Origin: Planctomycetota bacterium
GTDB lineage: Bacteria; Planctomycetota; UBA1135; GCA-002686595
Assembly: GCA_029259655.1 (NCBI GenBank)
Contig: JAJDET010000193.1
Coordinates: forward strand, 1 to 34,727
DNA: 34,727 bases
Direction: 5' to 3'
The position numbers were made by a program, and so were the translations under genes. The notes beneath the pieces were generated by a model. That model was not told the DNA's origin and did no database searches. It saw only the letters and a program-made list of their open reading frames with translations. Below are positions 23,052 to 31,014 of this stretch, piece by piece (position 1 is the stretch's first letter; each line of letters opens with the position of its first letter).

Positions 23052-24372
23052 GGAGCGACGCGGCGGCCGTGCAGGCGAGGAGCAGCAGCAGCGGGTAGGT
23101 GTGCAGGAAGAGCCGGGCCGAAGCCGTTCTGAGGTGCCACTCCAGCGGGCTCGGCGTGAACGTGAACGCAAGGACGTAGAGGAGGATGTGCGCGAGGAGC
23201 AGGGCGGAGACGAACGCGACCGTCCCGCGCCGGCGGCCGCGCAGGAGCCCCGCCGCTGCGATGCAGAGGGCGACGGGCCAGATGACTCCCCAGTCGAGAT
23301 AGCCGCCCTCGTCACGCGAGAAAGGGAGCAAGGCCATGTGCCGAATCACGGTGCCCAGGCGCGGGAGCCGCTCGAGGAAGCTCTCGCCGGTGATCCCCGA
23401 CTCGTAGAGCCCCTCGATCCCGTTGGTCATCAAGAAGAAGGGCCAGACGAGCGCGACCGTGCCCGAGACGAGGAACGTCGCCGCGCTCCGCGGAAGCGAA
23501 AGCCCTGCCCGCCGCATCGAAACGAACAGGACCGGGAACGCGAGTGCCGTGAACGCGATGCCCTCGTTCTTGGTCAGGGCGCACACGGCAACGCCGGCGG
23601 CCGCGGCGATCCCGCACGACATGCTCTCGCGCTCGAGCATGCGAGTCACCTCCGCGACCACCAGCAGGATCGACGCGATCAACCGCAGATCCGCGACTCC
23701 CGTGGCCGAGAGTCCGTAGCCGGCCGGCCACAGCAGGAACATCGCCGCGAGCGGCCCCGCCACGCGCCGCGGCAGTCGGCGGCAGCAGAGCTCGATCACG
23801 AGGAGCCACGACGCGAGGCCCGCGAACGCGAAGAAGGGCATGACGGCCCAGGCCCGCGCGTCGCCCGAGGCGAGGAACACGAGCGCTTCATTGAGCGCGA
23901 TGAGCGGGGGGTACTCGACGTGCCCGGTGTCGAACGCGCTCGAGAGCGCGGCGGGCGCGAGCGACCCCGAGGTCTCGAAGATGCGGGCGATTGTCGCGAA
24001 GTTCCACAGCTCGTCCCCCGTGTGTACGGGAATGATGAGCCCGTGGGCCAGCGAGGCGACGAGCAGGGCTGCGACGAGGACGAAGAGCCACGCCGGCGGC
24101 GCGGGTCGGCTCACGCTCGCCGCGAAGACGCGTCGGCGAAGAAAGAAGAACAGGATCCACCACGGCGGCAGGACCAGCTCGAGGCGGAAGGGCACCGAGA
24201 TGTAATGACAGAGGATGAGCTCGAGCGCGAGCGCGGCGGGTCCGAGGAGCAGCGCGCGCGAGAGGCGTTCCTCCGGCCGCAGGTCCGACCCGCGCCCGAG
24301 CAGGGCGAGCAGGACGAAGCCCGCGGCGAGCTGCGTCGCGTAGACAGCGATCGTGAGCGCCACGGCGCTCAC
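23032..24372 (-). CDS. Polytopic membrane protein, GT-C glycosyltransferase-like
   Basis: The protein has about 446 aa and around ten to twelve hydrophobic helices. After the first helices it shows LIIPVHTGDELWNFATIARI, an acidic periplasmic loop motif (DE) with an aromatic cluster and the later EYPPLIALNEALVFLASGD, as in GT-C/ArnT/PMT-like glycosyltransferases that use polyprenyl-phosphate sugars. Sequence similarity beyond this pattern is not evident, so the assignment is provisional. The start is GTG 24372, overlapping the TGA of the upstream gene by four bases (GTGA), so the pair is coupled. Its 3' end overlaps queF convergently by 20 bases. Confidence 0.68.
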   Translation of the reverse strand: MSAVALTIAVYATQLAAGFVLLALLGRGSDLRPEERLSRALLLGPAALALELILCHYISVPFRLELVLPPWWILFFFLRRRVFAASVSRPAPPAWLFVLVAALLVASLAHGLIIPVHTGDELWNFATIARIFETSGSLAPAALSSAFDTGHVEYPPLIALNEALVFLASGDARAWAVMPFFAFAGLASWLLVIELCCRRLPRRVAGPLAAMFLLWPAGYGLSATGVADLRLIASILLVVAEVTRMLERESMSCGIAAAAGVAVCALTKNEGIAFTALAFPVLFVSMRRAGLSLPRSAATFLVSGTVALVWPFFLMTNGIEGLYESGITGESFLERLPRLGTVIRHMALLPFSRDEGGYLDWGVIWPVALCIAAAGLLRGRRRGTVAFVSALLLAHILLYVLAFTFTPSPLEWHLRTASARLFLHTYPLLLLLACTAAASLLTDART

Positions 24373-24923
24373 TCGCTCTCCTCGTGAACGACGCGATAGA
24401 GCGTCGCTCGATCCTCGCGTCGAACCAGCTCCAGCCGATGGCCCGGGACCTCGACCTCGACTTCCCTCGGGTAGAAGACGAGGAATCGGCTGCGGGGGAG
24501 CTCGCGCGCGAGGCTCTCCTCGGTGAAGAGCAGGTCGCGAGTCTCGAAGCGCATGAAGCGCATCTCCAGTGCCCAGTAGAGGTGGGCGAACTCGTCCCGT
24601 TTGGCCTCCAGGTCCGCGCGCGTCGTGTTCAGGAGCGACACGAAGGGACGCGGGCGGAAGTGGAACGAGTAGGGCATTGCCAGCGGACTGGAGTCGATGA
24701 GCAGGACGGGCGCATCCAGCGGGATGTCGTCCGTGATCCGGCCCAGCGCCCGGTAGGCCGCGAGGCGGGCGCGACTGCGCACGAGTCCGTCGGACATCAG
24801 GGCAGCTCGGGCGTCCAGCCGGGAGCTGGAGTTGTGCCAGCCGGACGGGATGAGCGTTGCCGCCTGGAGCCCGACCGCGATCCAGAGCAGGGCGTTGACG
24901 GTGCGGCCCCTCATCGAGGCCAT
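24369..24923 (-). CDS. Signal-anchored protein of unknown function, coupled to the membrane glycosyltransferase-like gene
   Basis: The protein has 184 aa. The N-terminus (MASMRGRTVNALLWIAVGLQAATLIPSGW) is a signal anchor followed by a soluble domain rich in Arg and Glu, including ITDDIPLDAPVLLIDSSPLAMPYSFHFRPRPFVSLLNTT and SRFLVFYPREVEVEVPGHRLELV. The pattern is like the extracytoplasmic C-terminal domain of some GT-C enzymes split into a separate protein. I recognise no family. Its TGA overlaps the GTG of the next gene, so the two very probably act together. ATG 24923 is used; ATG 24944 would add seven residues. The gene is divergent from the SDR gene. Confidence 0.68.
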   Translation of the reverse strand: MASMRGRTVNALLWIAVGLQAATLIPSGWHNSSSRLDARAALMSDGLVRSRARLAAYRALGRITDDIPLDAPVLLIDSSPLAMPYSFHFRPRPFVSLLNTTRADLEAKRDEFAHLYWALEMRFMRFETRDLLFTEESLARELPRSRFLVFYPREVEVEVPGHRLELVRREDRATLYRVVHEESE

Positions 24924-25042
24924 GATGCTGGGCGCCCAACCCAATGCAAGCGGTCCGCGAGCTCCGGGAAGTCGAGAAAAATACGAGTCGGCGGCATCCG
25001 GTGCGCATTCCGGAGCGAAGACTCCAGCTCGGGTTGCCCCAG

Positions 25043-26503
25043 ATGTACGGCCTCATCCTCCTCACCGGCGCCACCGGCTACGTCGGTGGCAGGCTGCGAC
25101 GTTCGATCGAGGATCAGGGGAGACCGCTGCGCTGCCTCACCCGGCGGACCGAGGCTCTGGCCTCGCGCGTTGCCCCCTCGACCGAGCTCCTCGCCGGAGA
25201 CTTGCTCGATCCCGAGACGCTCGGCCCGGCGCTGGAAGGCGTCGAGACGGCCTACTACCTCGTCCACTCGATGGGTTCGGACGGGGACTTCGAGGAGCGC
25301 GATCGCCGGGCGGCGGCGAACTTCGCCGCGGCGGCTCGGCGAGCCGGTGTGCGCCGAATCGTGTATCTGGGCGGGCTCGGACACGGGGACGACCTCTCGC
25401 CCCACCTGCGCAGCCGGCACGAGGTGGGGGAGATCCTCCGCGAGTCGGGCGTCCCGGTGCTCGAGCTCCGCGCGTCGATCGTGATCGGCTCCGGGAGCCT
25501 GTCGTTCGAGATGATCCGGTCCCTCGTCCAGCGGCTCCCGATCATGATCACGCCGCGCTGGGTCGACGTCGAGGCGCAGCCGATCGCGATCGAGGACCTG
25601 CTCGCGTATCTGACCGAGGCGCTGGAGATCCCGCTCACCGAGAGCCGCGTGTTCGAGATCGGCGGCTCCGACCGGGTCTCCTACGGCGACCTCATGCGCG
25701 AGTACGCCCGACAGCGCGGGCTCAAGAGGAGGATGATTCGCGTCCCCGTCCTGACCCCGCACCTCTCGAGCCTGTGGCTCGGGCTCGTGACACCGGTCTA
25801 CGCTCGTATCGGGCGGAAGCTCGTCGAATCGATCCGGCACCCCACCGTCGTTCGCGATTCCGCAGCACTCGAAGTGTTCTCCGTGAGTCCGCGCAGCATG
25901 CCCGAGGCGATCGCCGCGGCCCTGCGCAACGAGGAGCGCGAGATCGCCGAGAGCAACTGGTTCGACGCCTTCTCCTCCGGTGGCGAGGCACGCAGCTGGG
26001 CGGGAGTCCACTTCAAGAACCGGCTCGTCGACTCGCGCGAGCGCGAGGTCGACGTGGGCACCGACCAGGCCTTCGAGCCGATCCGGCGCATCGGAGGCGC
26101 AAACGGTTGGTACGCCCACGACTGGCTGTGGCGGCTGCGCGGCTTCCTCGACCTCCTCCTCGGCGGAGTCGGCGTGCGGCGCGGGCGGCCGGACCCCGAG
26201 GAGCTCACCGTCGGCGATGCGCTCGATTTCTGGAGGGTCGAGGCCTACGAGCCCGGTCGCCTCCTCCGCCTGCGCGCCGAGATGAGGCTGCCGGGCCGCG
26301 CCTGGCTCGAGTTCGAGGTGAAGCCCGTCGCTGGAGGCGCGACGATCCGGCAGACGGCACTCTATGACCCCGTCGGTCTCGGCGGTCTCATGTACTGGTA
26401 CCTGGTCTATCCGCTGCACCGAGTGGTGTTCGCAGCGATGCTCGCGGAGATCGCGAAGCGGGCGAGCGCTGTTCGGACCCACACCCTGCCGAAGGTCGTT
26501 TGA
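25043..26503 (+). CDS. NAD(P)-binding SDR-type protein with C-terminal DUF2867-like domain
   Basis: The protein has 486 aa. The N-terminus carries LILLTGATGYVGGRL, the Rossmann glycine motif (TGATGYVG) of atypical extended SDR/NmrA-like proteins. AYYLVHSMGSDGDFEERD and RIVYLGGLG follow, and later VPVLELRASIVIGSGSLSFEMIRSLV. Residues about 340-486 (NWFDAF, GWYAHDWLWRLRGFLDLLLGG, FEVKPVAGGATIRQTALYDP, GLMYWYLVYPLHRVVF) match the DUF2867 domain, a lipocalin/START-like helper that always follows this SDR. Substrate unknown. In other bacteria this SDR belongs to B12/light-controlled sets with photolyase and DUF1722 genes, as here. ATG 25043 begins at the Rossmann strand. Its TGA overlaps the next ATG (TGATG). 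Confidence 0.9.
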   Translation: MYGLILLTGATGYVGGRLRRSIEDQGRPLRCLTRRTEALASRVAPSTELLAGDLLDPETLGPALEGVETAYYLVHSMGSDGDFEERDRRAAANFAAAARRAGVRRIVYLGGLGHGDDLSPHLRSRHEVGEILRESGVPVLELRASIVIGSGSLSFEMIRSLVQRLPIMITPRWVDVEAQPIAIEDLLAYLTEALEIPLTESRVFEIGGSDRVSYGDLMREYARQRGLKRRMIRVPVLTPHLSSLWLGLVTPVYARIGRKLVESIRHPTVVRDSAALEVFSVSPRSMPEAIAAALRNEEREIAESNWFDAFSSGGEARSWAGVHFKNRLVDSREREVDVGTDQAFEPIRRIGGANGWYAHDWLWRLRGFLDLLLGGVGVRRGRPDPEELTVGDALDFWRVEAYEPGRLLRLRAEMRLPGRAWLEFEVKPVAGGATIRQTALYDPVGLGGLMYWYLVYPLHRVVFAAMLAEIAKRASAVRTHTLPKVV

Positions 26504-27504
26504 TGGTCTCGTCCGCTGGAGAAGAGCTCGGGGGCTGGAGCCACTGGCACTCGCCGGATCGCCCGCTGCGCCTCGGCGTCTCGACCTGTCTCCTGGGAGA
26601 GAACGTGCGCTTCGACTCGGGCCACGCGCGAGACGGCTTCGTGGTCGACACGCTCGGGCAGTGGTTCGAGTACGTGCCCGTCTGCCCGGAGGTCGAGATC
26701 GGCATGGGCACGCCGCGCCCCTCGATCCGGCTCGTGGACGAGGGGCAGGGCATGCGGCTCGTGGCGCCCTCCACCGGCGAGGACTTCACGGAGCGGATGA
26801 CGGGCTTCGCCGAGGAGAAGGTGACCGAGCTCATGGAGCTCGACCTCGACGGGTACATCCTCAAGAAGTCCTCTCCCTCCTGCGGGCTCGAGCGCATCCG
26901 GGTCTACACCAGCGGCATGCCCGCGCGGCGCAACGCGTCCGGTGTCTTCGCCGCCAAGCTCATGGAGCGCTGGCCCGCGTTGCCGGTCGAGGAGGAGGGA
27001 CGCCTGAACGACCACGGCCTGCGCGAGAACTTCATCGAGCGCGTGTTCGGCCGAAACCGCTGGCGCGGTCTCGTCGCGGGAGGCCTGACCCGCCGGCGCC
27101 TGATCGAATTCCACACCGCGCACAAGCTCCTGCTCCGCGCCCACAACGAGACGGCCTATCGCCGCCTGGGGAAGCTGGTCGGGAGCGTGGGGACGATCGA
27201 GGACGGCGAGCTGTTTCGCGCCTACGAGATCGAGTTCCAGGCTGCCCTGAGCACGAAGCCGACCAACAAGAAGCACGTCAACGTGCTCCAGCACGCGATG
27301 GGGTACCTCAAGACGTTGCTCGATCCGGTCGAGAAGCGCGAGATCCTCGCGGCCGTCGAGGAGTACCGCCAGGGGCTCCTGCCGCTCGTCGTTCCACTCA
27401 CGCTCCTGCGGTACAACATCCGGCGACACGGAGTCGAGTACCTCGCGGGCCAGCTCTACTTCGACCCGCACCCCAGGGAGCTGATGCTCCGCAACCACGC
27501 TTGA
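26503..27504 (+). CDS. DUF523-DUF1722 fusion protein (YbbK/YbgA-like)
   Basis: The 333-aa protein starts with a DUF523 domain (about 20-165) with its conserved Cys residues: LGVSTCLLGENVRFDSGHARD, CPEVEIGMGTPRPSIRL and KKSSPSCGLERIRVY. A DUF1722 domain (about 185-325) follows with LIEFHTAHKLLLRAHN and NVLQHAMGYLKTLLDPVEKRE. DUF523 has been linked to 2-thiouracil desulfuration, but the cellular role of the fusion is unknown. The E. coli DUF1722 protein YbgA is encoded beside the photolyase gene phrB, and the same pairing holds here. Start ATG 26503 overlaps the SDR stop (TGATG), and the end overlaps the photolyase start by four bases. Confidence 0.9.
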   Translation: MVSSAGEELGGWSHWHSPDRPLRLGVSTCLLGENVRFDSGHARDGFVVDTLGQWFEYVPVCPEVEIGMGTPRPSIRLVDEGQGMRLVAPSTGEDFTERMTGFAEEKVTELMELDLDGYILKKSSPSCGLERIRVYTSGMPARRNASGVFAAKLMERWPALPVEEEGRLNDHGLRENFIERVFGRNRWRGLVAGGLTRRRLIEFHTAHKLLLRAHNETAYRRLGKLVGSVGTIEDGELFRAYEIEFQAALSTKPTNKKHVNVLQHAMGYLKTLLDPVEKREILAAVEEYRQGLLPLVVPLTLLRYNIRRHGVEYLAGQLYFDPHPRELMLRNHA

Positions 27505-28964
27505 ATCGCGTCCCCGAGCTGCGCATTCGCGCATTGAACGACGCCCCCGTGCGTTCGAACGGTCGGTACGTCCTGTACTGGATGATCGCCGCACGTCGGA
27601 CTCGATCGAACTTCTCCCTGGATCGGGCGATCGAGCTGGCGCGCGAGCACGACTGCCCGCTGATGGTGCTCGAGGCCCTGCGCGTCGGCTATCCGTGGGC
27701 GAGCGATCGCTTCCACAGCTTCGTGCTCGACGGTATGGCGGACAACGCGCGGGAGCTCGAGGGCAGCGGCGTTCTGCACCACGCCTACGTCGAGCCCCAG
27801 CCGGGTGCCGGCGAGGGGCTGCTCGAGAGGCTCGCGGACGATGCTTGCGTCGTCGTGACCGACGACTATCCGGGCTTCTTCCTGCCGCGCATGACGGCAG
27901 CCGCTGCACGGAAGCTCTCCGTCCGTCTGGAAGCCGTGGACTCGAACGGGATCCTCCCGATGAGGGCCGCGGATCGGGTCTTCGCGCGCGCGTTCGATTT
28001 CCGGCGGTTCCTGCAGCGCGAGCTGGCGCCGCACCTCGCCAGGAAGCCGCGCCGCGCGCCGCTGCGTACGGCTCTCCGTCCCTGCGAAGGGCTGCCGGAG
28101 GGAGTCGCCGGGCGGTGGCCGACCGCCGGGCCGGCGCTCCTCGATGCCGGCCCGGACGCGCTCGCCGACCTGCCGATCGACCACGGCGTCCCCCCCGTCC
28201 CGTACGCCGGCGGGTCGCGCGCCGGACGACGCCTCCTGAAGAGCTTCCTCGACGAGCGAATCGAGCGTTACGTGGACGACCGCAACCAGCCTGAGTCCGA
28301 TGCTGCGAGCGGCCTCTCACCGTATCTGCACTTCGGCCACGTCTCCGCGCACGAGATCCTCGACGGGCTCGCGCGGCGAGAGGGTTGGTCGCCCGCGGAC
28401 GTGACGGGCCAGAGGAGCGGCAAGCGCGTCGGCTGGTGGGGAACGAGCGCGGCGTCCGAGTCGTTCCTGGACCAGGTCGTCACCTGGCGCGAGCTCGGCT
28501 TCAACTTCGCCGCGCACAGCGAGGTCGGGGATTGCTACGAGTCACTCCCGGTCTGGGCTCGGACGACGCTCGAGGAGCACGCTTCCGACCGCCGCCCGCA
28601 CGTGTACGCGCTCGAGGAGTTCGAGCTCGCCGAGACTCACGACGACCTCTGGAACGCCGCGCAGAACCAGCTCCGTGTGGAGGGGCGAATCCACAACTAC
28701 CTGCGCATGCTGTGGGGCAAGAAGATCCTGCACTGGAGCGAGAGCCCGCGCGCCGCTCTCGAGGTCATGATCGAGCTGAACAACAAGTACGCGGTCGATG
28801 GCCGGGATCCCAACTCCTCCAGCGGCATCTTCTGGGTTCTCGGACGCTACGACCGGGCCTGGGGGCCCGAGCGCGAGGTCTTCGGCAAGATCCGCTACAT
28901 GTCGAGCGCCAATACCCGCCGCAAGTTGCGCGTCCACGAGTACATCGAGCGCTGGGACGGATAG
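27501..28964 (+). CDS. phr: Class II CPD deoxyribodipyrimidine photolyase
   Basis: It uses light and FAD to split UV-induced cyclobutane pyrimidine dimers. The class II form is shown by RYVLYWMIAARRTRSNFSLD near the N-terminus, by DRNQPESDAASGLSPYLHFG (about 259-278) and by the C-terminal FAD-site stretch SGIFWVLGRYDRAWGPERE and VFGKIRYMSSANTRRKL. The 487-aa length is normal for class II. The start is TTG 27501, overlapping the preceding TGA by four bases (TTGA) and placing the first residues in the usual variable N-terminus. It is the third gene of the SDR, DUF523-DUF1722, photolyase, B12-sensor operon, which suggests light-induced expression through the B12 protein. Confidence 0.94.
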   Translation: MNRVPELRIRALNDAPVRSNGRYVLYWMIAARRTRSNFSLDRAIELAREHDCPLMVLEALRVGYPWASDRFHSFVLDGMADNARELEGSGVLHHAYVEPQPGAGEGLLERLADDACVVVTDDYPGFFLPRMTAAAARKLSVRLEAVDSNGILPMRAADRVFARAFDFRRFLQRELAPHLARKPRRAPLRTALRPCEGLPEGVAGRWPTAGPALLDAGPDALADLPIDHGVPPVPYAGGSRAGRRLLKSFLDERIERYVDDRNQPESDAASGLSPYLHFGHVSAHEILDGLARREGWSPADVTGQRSGKRVGWWGTSAASESFLDQVVTWRELGFNFAAHSEVGDCYESLPVWARTTLEEHASDRRPHVYALEEFELAETHDDLWNAAQNQLRVEGRIHNYLRMLWGKKILHWSESPRAALEVMIELNNKYAVDGRDPNSSSGIFWVLGRYDRAWGPEREVFGKIRYMSSANTRRKLRVHEYIERWDG

Positions 28965-28993
28965 CGCTCATCGCCCATAATCTGGACAGGCCC

Positions 28994-30031
28994 ATGACTA
29001 CCCGGTTCGTCGCCACGCTCCTCCGCACCAGCGCCAGCGGTTTCGCCGGCCTGGCGGTCGCGCGCACTTCGGAGCGAGTCGGCAACGGCGGGCTGGGCAG
29101 CGAGTTCGAGGCGTGGCGATCCCACTTCCGCGACCTCGTCCTGGAGCTGGCAGCAGCCGTCGACGACGGCAGCCAGGAGCAGTTCGCCGAACGCGTGGGC
29201 TGGACTCGCGACGCCTTCGTGGCGCGCGGCCTCGAGACCGACGTCTTGCGGCTCGGGCTGGAAGAGCTGAAAGGCGTCCTGAAGGAGTCGCTTCCGGACG
29301 AGGCGTGGGCATCGCTACCGGACTTCTTCGAGTCGGCCGGGCGGGAGCTCGAGCGTGCTCCGAAGGTCGAGGAGGCCGATGCGGGCGACGAGCTCGACGA
29401 GCTCGCCACCGCGTACATCGCCGCGTTGCAGGACGGCGAGGGAAAGAAGGCCATCGACCTGGTCGTCGGCGCGATCCGGAACGGCACGGTGACGGTTCTC
29501 GATGCGCTCGACGGCGTGCTGACCCACGCGCTGCGCGAGATCGGGCGGCGCTGGCACACGGACGAGATGAACGTCGCGCAGGAGCACTTCGCATCCCAGA
29601 CGACGGGGCGGCTCATCGAGCAGATCCTGCTCCAGGCCGACCGGTCGGTGCCGAACGGCCGCACGGCCCTCTTGACGATGGTCGAGGGCGACGCGCACGA
29701 TCTCGGACTCCGCGTCGTCGCGGCCTTCTTCGAGCTCGAAGGCTGGCGCACCATCTGCCTGGGAGCGAACACGCCCTCCGTGGACATCGCGCTGGCGGCG
29801 GAGGGCTACGGGGCCGATCTGGTCGTGCTCGGGGCGACCCTGAACACGCAGCGTCACTCCGTCACCCGCGCGATCGACGTGCTCCGGGCGGCACGGCCGG
29901 ATCAGACGATCATCATCGGCGGCCCGGCCTTCGCCGGATGCGACGTCTCCGTTTCGGTGCTCGAGGCGCAGGGCTGCTGCGTCGACCCGCGCGACGCCGT
30001 GCGCATGGCGCACGAGCTGCTCGGCGCCTAG
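28994..30031 (+). CDS. B12-binding photosensory protein of CarH/LitR type without DNA-binding domain
   Basis: The protein has 345 aa. The C-terminal half is a cobalamin module: a four-helix cap (about 145-215) with the W-x9-EH motif (Trp187...Glu197-His198), then a Rossmann-like B12-binding domain with EGDAHDLG, giving DxHxxG with lower-ligand His235, followed by ICLGANTPSVDIALAAEGYG and IIIGGPAFAG. W-x9-EH is the signature of adenosylcobalamin photoreceptors (CarH). CarH and LitR have a MerR helix-turn-helix in front; here the first about 125 residues are helical and show no such motif. ATG 28994 follows an AGG-containing stretch. It lies 29 bases after the photolyase gene, so it very likely senses light for this operon through a partner protein; that partner is not identified. 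Confidence 0.88.
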   Translation: MTTRFVATLLRTSASGFAGLAVARTSERVGNGGLGSEFEAWRSHFRDLVLELAAAVDDGSQEQFAERVGWTRDAFVARGLETDVLRLGLEELKGVLKESLPDEAWASLPDFFESAGRELERAPKVEEADAGDELDELATAYIAALQDGEGKKAIDLVVGAIRNGTVTVLDALDGVLTHALREIGRRWHTDEMNVAQEHFASQTTGRLIEQILLQADRSVPNGRTALLTMVEGDAHDLGLRVVAAFFELEGWRTICLGANTPSVDIALAAEGYGADLVVLGATLNTQRHSVTRAIDVLRAARPDQTIIIGGPAFAGCDVSVSVLEAQGCCVDPRDAVRMAHELLGA

Positions 30032-30059
30032 AGGTCCGGCCGACAAGGCCGTGCCTCGC

Positions 30060-30094
30060 GAGGCCGAAGGCCGAGCCCGGCGCGGAGTCGCGCC
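30060..30094. repeat. 35-base REP-like repeat, copy 1
   Basis: The 35-base element contains GGCCGAAGGCC and, at its right end, GGCGCGGAGTCGCGCC, a 6-base hairpin with a GAGT loop. It is identical to copy 2 at 30186-30220. It lies just downstream of the B12-sensor gene. Confidence 0.7.
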
Positions 30095-30114
30095 GTAGCC
30101 GCCCGCAGGGCATC

Positions 30115-30140
30115 CTTGGCGCGCGCTGATGCGCGCCAAG
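30115..30140. terminator. Strong 10-base-pair hairpin, possible terminator between convergent genes
   Basis: CTTGGCGCGC (30115-30124) pairs perfectly with GCGCGCCAAG (30131-30140) around GCTGAT. It sits between the convergent B12-sensor and anti-sigma genes and could stop transcription from both sides, although no T-run follows. It lies inside the spacer between repeat A and repeat B in the first unit. Confidence 0.5.
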
Positions 30141-30148
30141 TCACGCGT

Positions 30149-30167
30149 GGCCGACTTGTCGGCCGCG
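30149..30167. repeat. 19-base dyad repeat B, copy 1
   Basis: GGCCGACTTGTCGGCCGCG contains the perfect dyad GGCCGA-CTTG-TCGGCC, whose CTTG (CUUG in RNA) is a known stable tetraloop. It is identical to copy 2 at 30225-30243. Confidence 0.7.
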
Positions 30168-30185
30168 CTCCTAGAGAACCTCGCC

Positions 30186-30220
30186 GAGGCCGAAGGCCGA
30201 GCCCGGCGCGGAGTCGCGCC
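30186..30220. repeat. 35-base REP-like repeat, copy 2
   Basis: Exact second copy of the element at 30060-30094, here followed four bases later by the second dyad repeat B. In the first unit the two parts are 54 bases apart. Confidence 0.7.
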
Positions 30221-30224
30221 AAAC

Positions 30225-30243
30225 GGCCGACTTGTCGGCCGCG
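30225..30243. repeat. 19-base dyad repeat B, copy 2
   Basis: Exact second copy of the GGCCGA-CTTG-TCGGCC dyad, abutting the stop codon of the anti-sigma gene at 30244. It may act as a terminator for either convergent gene. Confidence 0.7.
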
Positions 30244-31014
30244 TCAGAGCGCTGCAGTGAGCACCAAACGCTCACGCCCGGAGACCACCACTCCACCGGG
30301 GACCTCGACCGTCACCGCGAAGAGCACCGCATCGCGGACGTCGAGCTTGGGATCGATCGCGACCACCACCTCGCCACCGGGCGAAACGTCGAAGACGCCG
30401 CCGTCGACGGGCTTCGCTTCCCAGTCGGCGCGGGTCTTGTCGAAGATCCAGAGCTGGTACTGGCTCTCCGTCGGGTCGTTCGCCGCGAGGTCCCGGAAGC
30501 GCATGTAGCCCCGCTGCTCAGCGGCGCTCCACACGACGTCGCCGCTCGCGCCCGACGCTGCCGGATCCTCCGTGGCGGTCCAGTTGATCTCGAGCAGGTC
30601 GCCGGCCCGCGCCACCAGGGCGGAGCGTCCCTCGCCCGGGTCGCTGCCGGTCGGCGTCTGCGGGAACGCGAACATCAGGATGGCCGCAGCCGCGGCCAGC
30701 CAACCCGTCCAGGCCAGGATCGCAGTGGAGTCGGTGGCCGTGCGTCCGGCAGCGGAGTCCGCCGGAGCTCCGTTTCCGGCCACCTGCTGTCGACCGAGGC
30801 GCTCGAGGCGTAGGAGGAGCTCCGTCGGTGGAGCCTCGACGTCGGTCAAGTGTCCCGTGTGGATCGCCGCGAAGGCGTTCTCGAACTCCTCGAGGTCGGC
30901 GCGATCGGCGAGCCGGTCGAGGGTCGCCGCGTCCTCGTGATCGAGACCGACCGTGAACTGCTCGACGGCCAGGTCGACCGTGCGCTCGTCCCAGCTGGCG
31001 AAGTGCGCGCTCAT
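30244..31014 (-). CDS. RskA-like anti-sigma factor, single-pass membrane
   Basis: The protein has 256 aa. A helical N-terminal cytoplasmic part (about 1-95; ERTVDLAVEQFTVGLDHEDAATLDRL) should bind the sigma factor. One membrane helix is at about 99-117 (ILAWTGWLAAAAAILMFAF). The periplasmic domain (about 125-256) matches the RskA C-terminal type: LLEINWTATEDP, YMRFRDLAANDPTESQYQLWIFDKTRADWEAKPVDGGVFDV and VLFAVTVEVPGGVVVSGRERLVL. RskA proteins release their sigma factor after regulated cleavage; here the signal is unknown. Start ATG 31014 overlaps the sigma-factor TGA by four bases (ATGA), so it is the cognate partner. Its end touches the repeat region shared with the convergent B12-sensor gene. 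Confidence 0.9.
   Translation of the reverse strand: MSAHFASWDERTVDLAVEQFTVGLDHEDAATLDRLADRADLEEFENAFAAIHTGHLTDVEAPPTELLLRLERLGRQQVAGNGAPADSAAGRTATDSTAILAWTGWLAAAAAILMFAFPQTPTGSDPGEGRSALVARAGDLLEINWTATEDPAASGASGDVVWSAAEQRGYMRFRDLAANDPTESQYQLWIFDKTRADWEAKPVDGGVFDVSPGGEVVVAIDPKLDVRDAVLFAVTVEVPGGVVVSGRERLVLTAAL

Noticed and set aside
23029-24387. Long plus-strand frame of 452 codons rich in Arg and Glu
   Set aside because: Antisense shadow of the membrane glycosyltransferase-like gene; extreme charge bias and no domain.
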